Shown: positions 1-8,600 of the stretch, piece by piece
Position numbering within the stretch: position 1 is the first letter of the stretch
How the letters are laid out: the number at the start of each line of letters is the position of its first letter
Source of the DNA: an uncultured Candidatus Poseidoniales archaeon
Lineage (GTDB): Archaea; Thermoplasmatota; Poseidoniia; Poseidoniales; Poseidoniaceae
Reading direction: 5' to 3'
NCBI GenBank assembly: GCA_905182725.1
Contig: CAJJCQ010000081.1
Span: 1-32,920, forward strand
Length of the DNA stretch: 32,920 bases
The notes under the pieces: generated by a model
What the model was told of the DNA's origin: nothing
The model's input: the letters and a program-made list of their open reading frames with translations, nothing else
The model's database searches: none
Translations under genes and position numbers: made by a program

Positions 1-264
1 TGGCGACGTCCAAACAATCGCTTTGAAGAAGCAAAGAACCTCTACATCGTTGGTGGCGGAACTCACCCCGGTAGCGGCCTTCCAACTATTTTTGAAAGTG
101 CTCGAATCAGCAGTAAACTTTTACTTGCAGACCTTGGAATTCATGCAGATTGGAACGGTGTTGACTCATGGTTCAAAGATGTACGACGCCCGAAAGTGAA
201 GAAGCAAGCACCTGCTCCCGTTCAAGCAAAAACCATCGCCCATGGTGACGGAAATGCTGCGTGA
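1..264 (+). CDS. CrtI-family carotenoid (phytoene-type) desaturase, 3' end only
   Basis: The window opens inside a reading frame that runs from base 1 to a TGA at 262-264; it is absent from the ORF track because its start lies outside. The visible 87 residues contain NLYIVGGGTHPGSGLP followed by IFESARISSKLL. This is the C-terminal FAD-binding signature of the CrtI/CrtD phytoene desaturase family of amine-oxidase-like flavoproteins. Such enzymes introduce double bonds into carotenoid precursors at the membrane, and carotenoids often accompany rhodopsins in Poseidoniales. The last ~25 residues (Lys/Ala/Pro rich) are a variable tail. The next gene starts inside this one, suggesting co-transcription. 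Which member it is (CrtI, CrtD or CrtN type) cannot be told from the tail alone. Confidence 0.82.
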   Translation, partial: WRRPNNRFEEAKNLYIVGGGTHPGSGLPTIFESARISSKLLLADLGIHADWNGVDSWFKDVRRPKVKKQAPAPVQAKTIAHGDGNAA

Positions 265-877
265 ACTTCTTTTCACATTGGTTACGGTTGTTCTCCTCAC
301 ACCGGGATGCATTGAACTTCAGAATTCCGAATCTGAAGAAATTTCAGAAACAAAACCGCTTCCTTTTGAGCTGGCATTCAAATCTGAAACTCTCAACAGA
401 GCTGAAGATGAAGGCATTCAATTTGATTTGAAAGATGAACTCGAAAATGGACCTGTCATGCTCCTCTGGATTGGAGCAGGGTGTACTGGTTGCCATGATT
501 GGACGGATATGATTCGAGAAAAGGTGGACACTGGCGTATTCAATGATTCCAACATAACCATCATCAGCGTACATCGGTGGGCAGAGTTTGAATCCAAGGA
601 TGAACTGATGAATGTCTTTGGTACTGTCAATGAATCAACTCATTATACTCCATGGAAGATTGTGATCCCTACTGAAGAGACTCAGGCCTATGATTTGATG
701 TCTGGTGAAAACACTGGGGCAACAGTGTATTCTGCCTATGGGGACCCTGGAACACCGACCCTCCAAATCATTGCTGAGAATGGCGTTCTGGCGTGGCAAT
801 CGAAAACCTATTGGGCAAATGAAACCGTGTTTAATGATGGATTCTCATTTTTCCAACAACAGGCGGTTGAAGCGTGA
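254..877 (+). CDS. Thioredoxin-fold lipoprotein (TlpA/thiol-disulfide type)
   Basis: Predicted exported lipoprotein of about 207 residues. The N-terminus has a short charged start, a hydrophobic stretch and a lipobox-like LLTPGC, after which a polar linker precedes the fold. The fold carries WIGAGCTGCHDW, a CxxC redox motif at the start of a thioredoxin domain, and later GDPGTPTLQI, matching the cis-Pro loop of thioredoxins. It probably reduces, oxidises or isomerises disulfides on the outer face of the membrane. I chose ATG 254 over ATG 242 because GGTGA at 244-248 sits at correct ribosome-binding distance. The gene overlaps the desaturase stop by 11 bases. It precedes the succinate dehydrogenase cluster, but a direct role in cofactor assembly is only a guess. 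The family call is firm; the substrate is unknown. Confidence 0.78.
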   Translation: MLRELLFTLVTVVLLTPGCIELQNSESEEISETKPLPFELAFKSETLNRAEDEGIQFDLKDELENGPVMLLWIGAGCTGCHDWTDMIREKVDTGVFNDSNITIISVHRWAEFESKDELMNVFGTVNESTHYTPWKIVIPTEETQAYDLMSGENTGATVYSAYGDPGTPTLQIIAENGVLAWQSKTYWANETVFNDGFSFFQQQAVEA

Positions 878-938
878 ACCTCAAAGACCTTGGTCGGTAC
901 CATGAGGATAGCAGCCAATACGGTTGCTGGTGAAATCC

Positions 939-1745
939 ATGGGTGAAGGGATAAAACTTCCAGTTCTTAACGGACTGGGACGTACAAATCGAATCGACAA
1001 CTGGCTCAAGCAACCTTTGGCCATGGCACTTGGCCTAACCGCTGCAATGCTCTATACCGCATGGCGACTTTTCCTCTACCCAGAGTCTATTTCATACGGG
1101 CTTGATGGCAGTACTGTGATGTCGCCAATCTTCTCTCCCAACGTCTTGGAATGGGATTTGTTTGGGCTCAATGAATGGGACCATCCATCATGGGTCAATG
1201 CCGCAGTATTGGTCCTGTGGATTCCTTTCGGATTCCGAGGAACCTGCTATTACATGCGCCGAGTTTACTACCGTACTTTCTTTGCCAGTCCTACTGCTTG
1301 TTGGGTTGACGAACCCGAAATTAACAAGAAACTTGGTTATAAGGGTGAAAAGCGATTGTTCATCATTAACAATTTGCATCGCTATTTCCTCTATGCTGCC
1401 ATGATTATTCTCGCTATTAAATGGTGGGATGTCACACATACCCTCCAATTTACCGACGGGTATGGAATGTCGATTGGAACACTCGTGATGGGTGTTGAAG
1501 CATTTCTCTTGACCATGTACGTCACCTCTTGCCACGCTCTTCGTCACCTCGCAGGAGGCGCTTTGGACCGATGGACCACTGGCATCAGTAAAATTCGCGG
1601 TAAGTTGTTTGGACGCATCAGTATCCTGAACCGCTCTCATGGATTCTGGTTCTGGACATCCCTGATCTTTGTATTCTTGGGCGACCTTTGGGTCTTAGCC
1701 GTATGTGAAGGATATTTGAGCGATATGGCGCTGTTTGTAATTTGA
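939..1745 (+). CDS. sdhC: Succinate dehydrogenase membrane anchor subunit (mycobacterial Sdh1-like, five TM)
   Basis: Membrane anchor of complex II, which passes electrons from the iron-sulfur subunit to quinone. About 268 residues with five hydrophobic segments (roughly residues 15-40, 80-105, 145-165, 180-205, 235-260). Between segments 2 and 3 it has FRGTCYYMRRVYYRTF, then LHRYFLY and SCHALRHL. From memory these resemble the single large anchor of the actinobacterial Sdh1 complex (Rv0249c type) rather than paired SdhC/SdhD anchors. Conserved histidines could contact quinone or heme, which cannot be decided here. ATG 939 is preferred to TTG 924 because GGTGA lies just upstream. The stop is followed at once by the sdhA ribosome-binding site, so the three sdh genes form one unit. 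Confidence 0.82.
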   Translation: MGEGIKLPVLNGLGRTNRIDNWLKQPLAMALGLTAAMLYTAWRLFLYPESISYGLDGSTVMSPIFSPNVLEWDLFGLNEWDHPSWVNAAVLVLWIPFGFRGTCYYMRRVYYRTFFASPTACWVDEPEINKKLGYKGEKRLFIINNLHRYFLYAAMIILAIKWWDVTHTLQFTDGYGMSIGTLVMGVEAFLLTMYVTSCHALRHLAGGALDRWTTGISKIRGKLFGRISILNRSHGFWFWTSLIFVFLGDLWVLAVCEGYLSDMALFVI

Positions 1746-1755
1746 GGTGATGATG

Positions 1756-3609
1756 ATGACTGAAGAATACACGAAACACGAATACGACGTTATTGTCATC
1801 GGAGCAGGTGGTGCTGGTCTTCGTGCTGCAATTGAAGCGGCTCGAAGTGGTGCAAAAACTGCAATTATCACCAAATCTTTGCTTGGTAAAGCTCACACTG
1901 TTATGGCCGAAGGAGGTTGTGCTGCTGCATTACAAAACGCCGACCCTCGAGACGGTTGGAAGGTACACTTCCACGACACAATGAAGGGAAGTAAATGGCT
2001 TGCTGACTGGAAAATGGCTGAGTTCCATGCCAAGGAAGCACCTGACCGTGTTCGTGAACTCGAACAATGGGGTGCTGTCTTTGATCGAACTCCTGAAAAC
2101 AGAATCAATCAACGAAATTTCGGAGGACACACGTTCCCTCGACTTGCTCACGTCGGCGATGCTACAGGTTTGGAATTGATTCGCACACTCCAAGAAAGAG
2201 GAATCCATGAAGGCATTGATATTTTTATGGAATATACAGTTCGACACCTTCTCAAAGAAGGGGATAGAGTCACTGGGTGCGTTGCTTATACGCGTGTCGA
2301 TGGCGATTTCCATGCATTCTCTGGAAAATCTGTGATTCTTGCCACTGGTGGAATTACTCGATGTTGGTCCGTTTGCTCGGGATCATGGGAGTACACAGGC
2401 GACGGTCATGCACTTGCTCTCTGGGCTGGCGCTGAACTTCGAGATATGGAATTTGTTCAATTCCATCCCACTGGAATGGTGTGGCCACCTTCAGTTCGTG
2501 GCATTTTAGTCACTGAAGGTGTTCGTGGCGAGGGTGGACAATTAACCAATTCCGAAAATGAACGTTTCATGTTCGATTATGTTCCAGAGAGGTTTGCTGG
2601 AGACCATGCAGATACGATTGAAGAATCTGAACAATGGGTCAATGAAGTGGTTTCTGGCAAACTGGCGACTGTTCGCCGACCTCCGGAATTACTCACTCGT
2701 GACGTGGTTGCAAAGGCAATTAATTCGGAAGTCAAAGCAGGAAGAGGCTCGCCTCACGGCGGCGTATTCTTGGACATCTCCTACCGAGGGGAAGAAGCGA
2801 TTCTGAAGAAACTGCCATCGATGCACCATCAATTCAAAGAATTAGCAGGCGTTGATATTACCAAGGAACCAATGGAAGTCGGTCCAACCGCTCACTATGT
2901 GATGGGTGGCGTACGTGTCAATGCTGAAACGCAAGAAAGCAATGTTCCCGGGCTGTATGCTTGTGGTGAAGTTGCTTCTGGATTACATGGCGCAAATCGT
3001 CTTGGTGGAAATTCGCTATCTGACCTCATTACTTTTGGAAAGCGTGCCGGTGAATTTGCTTCAAAGAGGGCAGAGGACCTTGCACAACCAAATATCGATG
3101 ACGCGCAAGTTCAAACAGCAATCAAAGTCATGATTGCACCTCTTCAAAGAGAAAAAGGTGAAAATCCTGGACGTATTTATGATGAAATGCGTGATATGAT
3201 GCAAGCGAAAGTTGGTATTATTCGTACAAAAGCGGAAATGCAAGAAGCCATAGAGGATTTGAAAGCATTCGATGAACGTCAAGAAGCCTGTTTCCCTGGT
3301 GCTTCTCGCAAATACAATTCTGGATGGCACCAAGCATTGGACCTCAAAAACATGGTCGATGTCTCAATTGCTGCAACACTCGCTGCCCTTACTCGAGAAG
3401 AGAGCAGGGGCGGACACACCCGTGAGGATTTCCCTGGCGAACTTGAACAATGGGGTAAGATTCTAAACATCATTTACATGGAAGACGGTGAAATAAAAGT
3501 CCGCCAAGAACCTCTTGAAGAGATGCGTTCTGATCTGAAAGATGTAATTGATGAAGTAAAGGCAATGATTGCTGAACGAGCATCAGAACAAGCAGGAGGC
3601 GGTCAGTAA
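1756..3609 (+). CDS. sdhA: Succinate dehydrogenase flavoprotein subunit
   Basis: Catalytic flavoprotein of complex II (succinate + quinone to fumarate + quinol), on the cytoplasmic face. The N-terminus has the dinucleotide-binding motif VIVIGAGGAGLRAAIEA. FGGHTF near residue 125 supplies the histidine expected to bind FAD covalently. HPTG, the RGEGG segment, and the C-terminal YACGEVASGLHGANRLGGNSL are all intact. Length of about 617 residues is close to the family norm. GAGGTGA (1744-1750) overlaps the end of sdhC, and ATG 1753 or 1756 gives proper spacing; the track's GTG 1747 lies inside the ribosome-binding site. The stop overlaps the sdhB start by one base (TAATG), so translational coupling is likely. 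Fumarate reductase activity cannot be excluded by sequence, but the Sdh1-like anchor favours oxidation of succinate. Confidence 0.95.
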   Translation: MTEEYTKHEYDVIVIGAGGAGLRAAIEAARSGAKTAIITKSLLGKAHTVMAEGGCAAALQNADPRDGWKVHFHDTMKGSKWLADWKMAEFHAKEAPDRVRELEQWGAVFDRTPENRINQRNFGGHTFPRLAHVGDATGLELIRTLQERGIHEGIDIFMEYTVRHLLKEGDRVTGCVAYTRVDGDFHAFSGKSVILATGGITRCWSVCSGSWEYTGDGHALALWAGAELRDMEFVQFHPTGMVWPPSVRGILVTEGVRGEGGQLTNSENERFMFDYVPERFAGDHADTIEESEQWVNEVVSGKLATVRRPPELLTRDVVAKAINSEVKAGRGSPHGGVFLDISYRGEEAILKKLPSMHHQFKELAGVDITKEPMEVGPTAHYVMGGVRVNAETQESNVPGLYACGEVASGLHGANRLGGNSLSDLITFGKRAGEFASKRAEDLAQPNIDDAQVQTAIKVMIAPLQREKGENPGRIYDEMRDMMQAKVGIIRTKAEMQEAIEDLKAFDERQEACFPGASRKYNSGWHQALDLKNMVDVSIAATLAALTREESRGGHTREDFPGELEQWGKILNIIYMEDGEIKVRQEPLEEMRSDLKDVIDEVKAMIAERASEQAGGGQ

Positions 3610-4376
3610 TGTCACTCAAAGGTAAGACACAAGATTTCAAAATACTTCGCGGTGAAGGCGACGCAGCTGCTCTTGAAGAATTCAGTATTGAATTGGATGA
3701 AGGCATGGTTGTTCTCGATTGTGTCCATCGTATTCAACACGAACAACAACCAGATTTGGCTGTTCGTTGGAATTGTAAAGCTGGAAAGTGCGGCTCCTGC
3801 TCTGCAGAGATTAACGGCCGACCACGTTTGATGTGCATGACACGCATGAGCGATGTGGTCGCAGAAACTCCTGAAGGTCAAGCTATTGAAATTCGCCCAA
3901 TGCAGGCATTCCCTCACGTCAAAGATCTCGTGACTGATGTATCTTGGAATTACGAGATGGCTCAAAAAATTAAACCGATTAAAGGCCCTGAAGAAATGAA
4001 TTGGGAATTTAATCAAATGGAAGCTGACAGAGTGCAACAATTCCGTGAATGCATCGAATGCTTCCTGTGTGTGAATACATGTCACGTACTTCGAGATCAC
4101 GCTTTGTTCAACGAATTCGCTGGACCTCGGAACTTAGTTCGCCTCGCTCAATATGAAATGCATCCAATGGATACTGAGGACCGAATTCCTGAGATTAAGA
4201 AGGACTTTGGAATTGAATATTGTAACATCACTCGATGTTGTACTGAGGTTTGCCCTGCTGGAATTCAAATCACTGACGATGCTATTATCCAATTGAAAGA
4301 ACGAGTCGTTGACCGTTACTACGACCCTTTACAGCGAATTTGGCGAACCCTTACTCGTCAAAAAGTCCGTTACTGA
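3609..4376 (+). CDS. sdhB: Succinate dehydrogenase iron-sulfur subunit
   Basis: Electron-transfer subunit of complex II, 255 residues. The N-terminal ferredoxin domain has a complete [2Fe-2S] site at C56, C61, C64 and C76 (CKAGKCGSC plus a later LMC). The C-terminal domain carries CIECFLCVNTC near 148-158 for the [4Fe-4S] cluster and CNITRCCTEVCPAGI near 205-219, in which the CP cysteine helps hold the third cluster. The usual proline after the fourth Cys of the first C-terminal motif is replaced (TCHV), and the second motif carries an extra adjacent Cys. ATG 3609 overlaps the sdhA stop. The DoxX-like gene follows after a GAGGCGA that overlaps the stop, so that gene may belong to the same transcript. 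Confidence 0.95.
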   Translation: MSLKGKTQDFKILRGEGDAAALEEFSIELDEGMVVLDCVHRIQHEQQPDLAVRWNCKAGKCGSCSAEINGRPRLMCMTRMSDVVAETPEGQAIEIRPMQAFPHVKDLVTDVSWNYEMAQKIKPIKGPEEMNWEFNQMEADRVQQFRECIECFLCVNTCHVLRDHALFNEFAGPRNLVRLAQYEMHPMDTEDRIPEIKKDFGIEYCNITRCCTEVCPAGIQITDDAIIQLKERVVDRYYDPLQRIWRTLTRQKVRY

Positions 4377-4385
4377 GGCGATTTT

Positions 4386-4787
4386 TTGCCGTTGGCAATA
4401 CAGAGAATACGCCAAGTTTCAGCGCTTGTGTTCGGTATGGCATTCGTTTCGGTTGGTGTACAACATTTTACCAATACTCTGTTTTTCATACCGATTGTTC
4501 CCGAAATTCTCGGAGTACCTGAGTTTTGGGTTTATGTCAGTGGTCTTGTTGAAGTGATTCTTGGCATTGGGATGATTGCACCCGTCTCAAGAAGAAGAGC
4601 TGCTTTCTCAACTGCGATCTTTCTGGTAATGGTCTATTGGGCGAACTTGAACATGTGGATTCATGATATCTCCATCGGAGACACTAATTTTAGTACGTCA
4701 GGGCACATTATTCGTGCTTCAGCACAAATCATGATGATATGGCTTTCGCTATGGATTGCAGAATGGCCTGTTAAGAAAGAAATGTGA
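4386..4787 (+). CDS. DoxX-like small membrane protein
   Basis: A 133-residue integral membrane protein with four hydrophobic segments. The pattern VGVQHF, then FWVYVSGLVEVILGIGMI, followed by an Arg-rich turn (SRRRAAF) and a long hydrophobic helix, is typical of the DoxX/DoxX-like family. Those proteins are often linked to terminal oxidases, thiosulfate oxidation or redox stress, but most have no assigned reaction. The start is TTG 4386, supported by GAGGCGA at 4375-4381, which overlaps the sdhB stop; no ATG lies near the expected start. Its position directly after sdhB suggests co-transcription with complex II and a loose link to respiration. Function is otherwise unassigned. Confidence 0.7.
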   Translation: MPLAIQRIRQVSALVFGMAFVSVGVQHFTNTLFFIPIVPEILGVPEFWVYVSGLVEVILGIGMIAPVSRRRAAFSTAIFLVMVYWANLNMWIHDISIGDTNFSTSGHIIRASAQIMMIWLSLWIAEWPVKKEM

Positions 4788-4837
4788 GGCTTCAAATCCC
4801 TCCGAAGAAGGAAGTGAAGCGGTGACCCTTTCGGGAA

Positions 4838-4859
4838 CAAATTTGAAATTTCAAATTTG
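4838..4859. repeat. Perfect 22-bp palindrome between convergent genes
   Basis: CAAATTTGAAATTTCAAATTTG reads identically on both strands. It lies in the 100-base gap between the converging ends of the DoxX-like gene (+) and the MC1 gene (-). A smaller GC hairpin, CCCTTTCGGG, sits just to its left (4827-4836). A bidirectional transcription end or a dimeric protein-binding site are both possible; the sequence does not decide between them. Confidence 0.6.
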
Positions 4860-4887
4860 GATAACGGACAATCAAGTTGTTATGGAA

Positions 4888-5151
4888 TCAAAGGTGTTCG
4901 ATTCCGGACTTCTTGACGTTTGCCTTCTTGATCTTATCAGGAAGCCAAGCTGGTCCATTGGCTGGCTTTGGAACCATGCTAATGCTGCCAGAGAAAACGT
5001 GGACACGCTTGGTGCCACGCTCTCGTAGGCGTATGTTCGTATGTCCGCGGGTTGCTGCCTTAAGGGCCGCACCACGGGGTTGTTTGCTAGCAAAAACCTG
5101 GCTCGTATCTTTTCCGTTCTCCATGAGAACAAAGTATTTTTTATCAGACAT
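4888..5151 (-). CDS. MC1-family archaeal chromosomal protein
   Basis: Small basic DNA-binding protein of 87 residues resembling Methanosarcina MC1, a monomeric protein that bends and wraps DNA. It has an N-terminal strand (KKYFVLMENGKDT), then FASKQPRGAALKAATRG, IRLRERGTKRVHVF and PAWLPDKIKK. These match the recalled MC1 pattern through the KQPR helix, the RLRERGTK strand and the PAWMP loop, and length agrees with the ~90-residue family. ATG 5151 is preceded by GGAGGT with 8-base spacing, and a strong TATA element lies 35-48 bases upstream, so it is probably an independent, highly expressed gene. It is convergent with the DoxX-like gene. The opposite-strand ORFs over it are shadows. Confidence 0.93.
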   Translation of the reverse strand: MSDKKYFVLMENGKDTSQVFASKQPRGAALKAATRGHTNIRLRERGTKRVHVFSGSISMVPKPANGPAWLPDKIKKANVKKSGIEHL

Positions 5152-5159
5152 TTCGGATT

Positions 5160-5199
5160 ACCTCCGATACTTGACACCCCCGCCAAGTATATAGTATTT
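5160..5199 (-). promoter_or_regulatory. MC1 promoter: TATA box and ribosome-binding site
   Basis: Read on the minus strand, AAATACTATATACTT (5186-5199) is a strong archaeal TATA/BRE-like element. GGAGGT (5160-5165) lies 8 bases before the MC1 start codon. The TATA centre is ~40 bases from the ATG, giving a predicted start of transcription about 15 bases upstream of the ATG and a short leader that just includes the ribosome-binding site. The TATA core is nearly symmetric, so weak transcription to the right is also possible. Confidence 0.72.
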
Positions 5200-5313
5200 G
5201 CCCAATTTAAACGCCTTACTGCGCTCTATAAGCCCCGCAGTGTGCCTTTCCAAAACCCTTTTTTGAGGTTCACGCCTCAGTCCATCGATTAGAAATCCTC
5301 GGATGCTTATCGT

Positions 5314-5320
5314 AAAAAAA
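5314..5320 (-). terminator. Oligo-T terminator after the RAM-domain gene
   Basis: Seven A residues on the plus strand give T7 on the minus strand, beginning 8 bases past the TAA of the RAM-domain gene. Oligo-T without a stem is a usual archaeal termination signal. It would separate the upstream genes from the MC1 promoter. Confidence 0.5.
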
Positions 5321-5327
5321 CAGACAA

Positions 5328-5570
5328 TTACAACTCAGCGCCAGCGAGTGTCTTGGTATCGACGATTCCAGGGATTTGGCGGATTGATTCTACAACGGAT
5401 TGGGCAATAATTGTAAGGCTATCTGCAACCAGTTTTACGATGAGATCGTGATCGCCAAAAAGAAGTGTAGCATCGTTGACAAAGGGCATATCTTTGACAG
5501 CGAGGTAAACTTCATGCTCCTTTCCAGGTGCAACATTAATCAAAACATATCCTACTGCCATAGCACTCAT
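5328..5570 (-). CDS. Stand-alone Lrp/AsnC effector (RAM) domain protein
   Basis: About 80 residues, made only of the ligand-binding RAM domain of Lrp/AsnC regulators, with no helix-turn-helix. VGYVLINVAPGKEHEVYLAV forms the first strand and helix. LLFGDHDLIVKLVAD is the typical central 'G.yDli..v' core, and IRQIPGIVDTKTL is the closing segment. RAM domains form dimers and higher rings that bind amino acids or other small molecules; stand-alone forms are common in archaea and may act as sensors or partners. The track start at 5645 overlaps the upstream giant gene by 41 bases. ATG 5570 matches the domain edge and leaves a 34-base gap to that gene. ATG 5594 or 5561 are alternatives; no convincing ribosome-binding site separates them. 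Confidence 0.83.
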   Translation of the reverse strand: MSAMAVGYVLINVAPGKEHEVYLAVKDMPFVNDATLLFGDHDLIVKLVADSLTIIAQSVVESIRQIPGIVDTKTLAGAEL

Positions 5571-5604
5571 ACGAACCAAGTGCTCAAAGCACATCAACCC
5601 TTCT

Positions 5605-8600
5605 CTATTGAAGACCCTCATTCGAAAGTAACTCGATTTGTTCACCTGTAAATTCGACCCATTGCTCTAGTGCCCATCCCTCAGGCATTTCACCTTCAAG
5701 CCAAATACGGTATTGTTCTTGAGACCAACCAGATGGTGTTTTTAATTCCGAAAGAGGTTTATCCAATTCATTTGAAACAAAATCTTCTTCCGTTTGTTGA
5801 TCAGAACCCCACTGTGAAACTTCAGCCTCTTTCGGCGTCCTCATAATCAGACCAACCCCCAGTGCGAGTAGTAGAAGAAGAATCCCAATGATCAATGGAA
5901 GAAGTGGGGAAAATGCTGCTTGAACAGCCTCGCCCTCTGTATCTGTTTGTTGACATGAGTCGCAAACCGGCTCAGGGAGTAAAGTAAATCGAAGAACCGA
6001 GGTATTTGACTGAGACCATGAATCAATGCATGTCACTTCTACATCTAAGGTTGCATTACTCAGTGAACCTGTTGTAGGGTATTGAAACTCCAAGACCGCC
6101 GAGGTAAGATTCCTTGGTTGGAGAATAACTTGTAATTGCGCCAACTGTGATTGATTATTCGAGATTATTGCGGAACAAGATACATCATCCATCCCATCAG
6201 CATCAGAAACCGTCCCTGTAAAAGATAACAGTTCTCCAGCAGTCATGTTCTGATTCGATTCGAGCGTTGTTTGTGGTGAAGCGTGATAAAAATCAAGAGG
6301 TATATCTAACGATGTAGATAAGCCATCAACGTCTCGAACTGTAATTGATATTTGTCCTTCACCATCAATGAAAGTCCCATCCAATCTCAACCGGAATTGT
6401 TGAAGTTGCTCATGGATACCCAGGGAGGCCGCTGATGAACACTTTTGGAACATCGGATTTGAACTGTCAATTTCACCAAGAGAAGGTGCCAATACCGACC
6501 AACCAAGTTGGTTCAATGTCGTTTGCATCGATTTGAGAGGGCGTTCACTCTGAATACGCACCACTAAATATCCAGTATTCCCAAATCGTAAGGAGTCAAG
6601 AGAACCTTGCTCATCACAAAGATGTGATGAAACGAGAACTGGCGTGGTCAAGAGAAGAGGCAGATGATACTGTTGACTGAATACTGCAGCGTGTTGACCA
6701 GTCATCTCGAGTTGAAGTTGAAGTTCACCACTTTCCAAAGCTGACGATATTTGTGGCAATTCAATCAGTACTTGAGAACTGATGTTGCCCGCACCGACGG
6801 GAATCGTCAAGGAACCAGCACCAGGCCATTCCACGAGTAAATCACCAGTGGCAGAAGATGAGGGGTCATCCGAATCTGTAATTGTAATTCGAGCAAATTC
6901 ATCCCCTCCACCACGAACGCTATCGAGGATATTTCCTTCCCCATCTACAATATCAATGACTGCAGAAGGAGACCTATCATCCATTGAAAGAATTCGAGAA
7001 TTGAGTAAAGCATCATTACTATCTCGGATTTCAAAAAGGACATCGACCAGCGATTCACTCACATTTCTCGTATAGTAACCAATGTAACAATGATGGTTGA
7101 AATCAAATCGAGATTCATAACTGAGATTGGAAATTTGTCCGTTAGAAGCGGTTAAGATCGGTTGTTGGTTCAAGATGTCGTGGTCGTTATCTAAAACACA
7201 CATTGTAAAATTCGAGGATTCCCCACGGAACAAACCTTGCGGTGGATGTGAGGAGAGTTGATTGGCACCTGACCAAGATGAAGAGTCAATTCCGGAAAAA
7301 TGTGGACCGAACCATTGGGCTGGTGCATCGGTAATGATTGCAACATCTGTCTCAAGTAATTGTCCGGTTTGTTGGCTTTCATCAAATGCAGTTGCTCGTA
7401 AAACTAAATGACCGAGTGGTATAGAAGTCGGTAAAGTAATCGAAACTCGCCAACGTACAGAGTCGGCTCGGCTTGCGTAATCGGTGTTCCAGTTCAAACC
7501 AGAAAGATTAGAGAGATTCTGTGCAATAGCCCATTCGACTTCCACTGACGAAATATTCACATCGTCACTGGCTTCTATCGTACAAATGAAATTGTCACCG
7601 CGTGAATATATTTCAGCGTCACAATAGATTTCATCGACCGTAGGAGGTGCATTCACCCAAATTCGTAGTGTTAGAAGATTATTTGCTAAATTTCGTTCGG
7701 GGGAGCCGATACTTGCGTTCGAATATCGAATACGTAAATCCATCCAACCTGTTTTTTCAGGAGTAATACTGAGGTTAAAGAAAACTCTTGAACCATTAAG
7801 GTCACCACTTGGCAGAGAAAGATTCGAACTGTACATTTCGATATTCCCTTGAATATCCTGGACCAAAAGAGTACCATTCGAAGCGGACATTCCCAAATTC
7901 TCAACAGCAAGTTGAAGTTGAGTTGCTTGCATGTATGAAGCGTCATCAATTTGTCGAATTCCAATGAGATTGATGTCGTGGTTAAGATTAGCATACGGTG
8001 CCATTTTGGGGTCGCCAACTGTGACTCCCATCCAACTGGTTTGCAAATTTGCAGCTGCATGTGATTCTGCTAAATTATAACCTGATGCATACATACTCAT
8101 CAGCGTACTTGGTGAACCAACTGCAGTAAGGTATGGTTCGTAAACGTAACCTTTCGCTCCTGAAACACCATCTTCAAGTAAATCAGCAATCAATGATTGC
8201 CCATAACTTGTATCCCAATTGAAAGAACGTCCACTCGTTGAGACTGCAGTTTCTGCAATCGAACCGTTCACCCAGGTATTATGCGGCCGTATCGCATGTA
8301 AATTCATGGTATCAAGATAAACTGAACCATCGGTTGAAGTCGCTACAATATCTAATGGGATTCGTATTCGGAATGAAGTCGCATTGGTGTGGGGGCGAAA
8401 ACGTAATGTTCGAGACTCCCAGGTAGAAGCGAAACTTTTACTGCTCGATTGATTGGTCGAAAGAACTGTCCCATTCACATCAAGACCTTCGACTTCTATT
8501 GTAAAATCGCCATAGACATCACCTGTACGTTGCCCATAGAGGTAAATGATCCAAGCATGGTCTTCTAATTCAACAGGCATTTGGTAGATTTGCTCAATCG

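Noticed and set aside
1188-1640. 150-residue minus-strand ORF inside sdhC
   Set aside because: Antisense shadow of a well-supported membrane subunit; no family features.
4756-5292. Plus-strand and second minus-strand ORFs over the MC1 locus
   Set aside because: They are shadow frames of the MC1 gene and its leader; none has a recognisable family, while the MC1 frame has clear conserved blocks.
5571-5645. N-terminal extension of the RAM-domain protein, possibly a lost helix-turn-helix
   Set aside because: The 25 residues do not resemble an HTH, and the DNA overlaps the 3' end of the giant gene in another frame.
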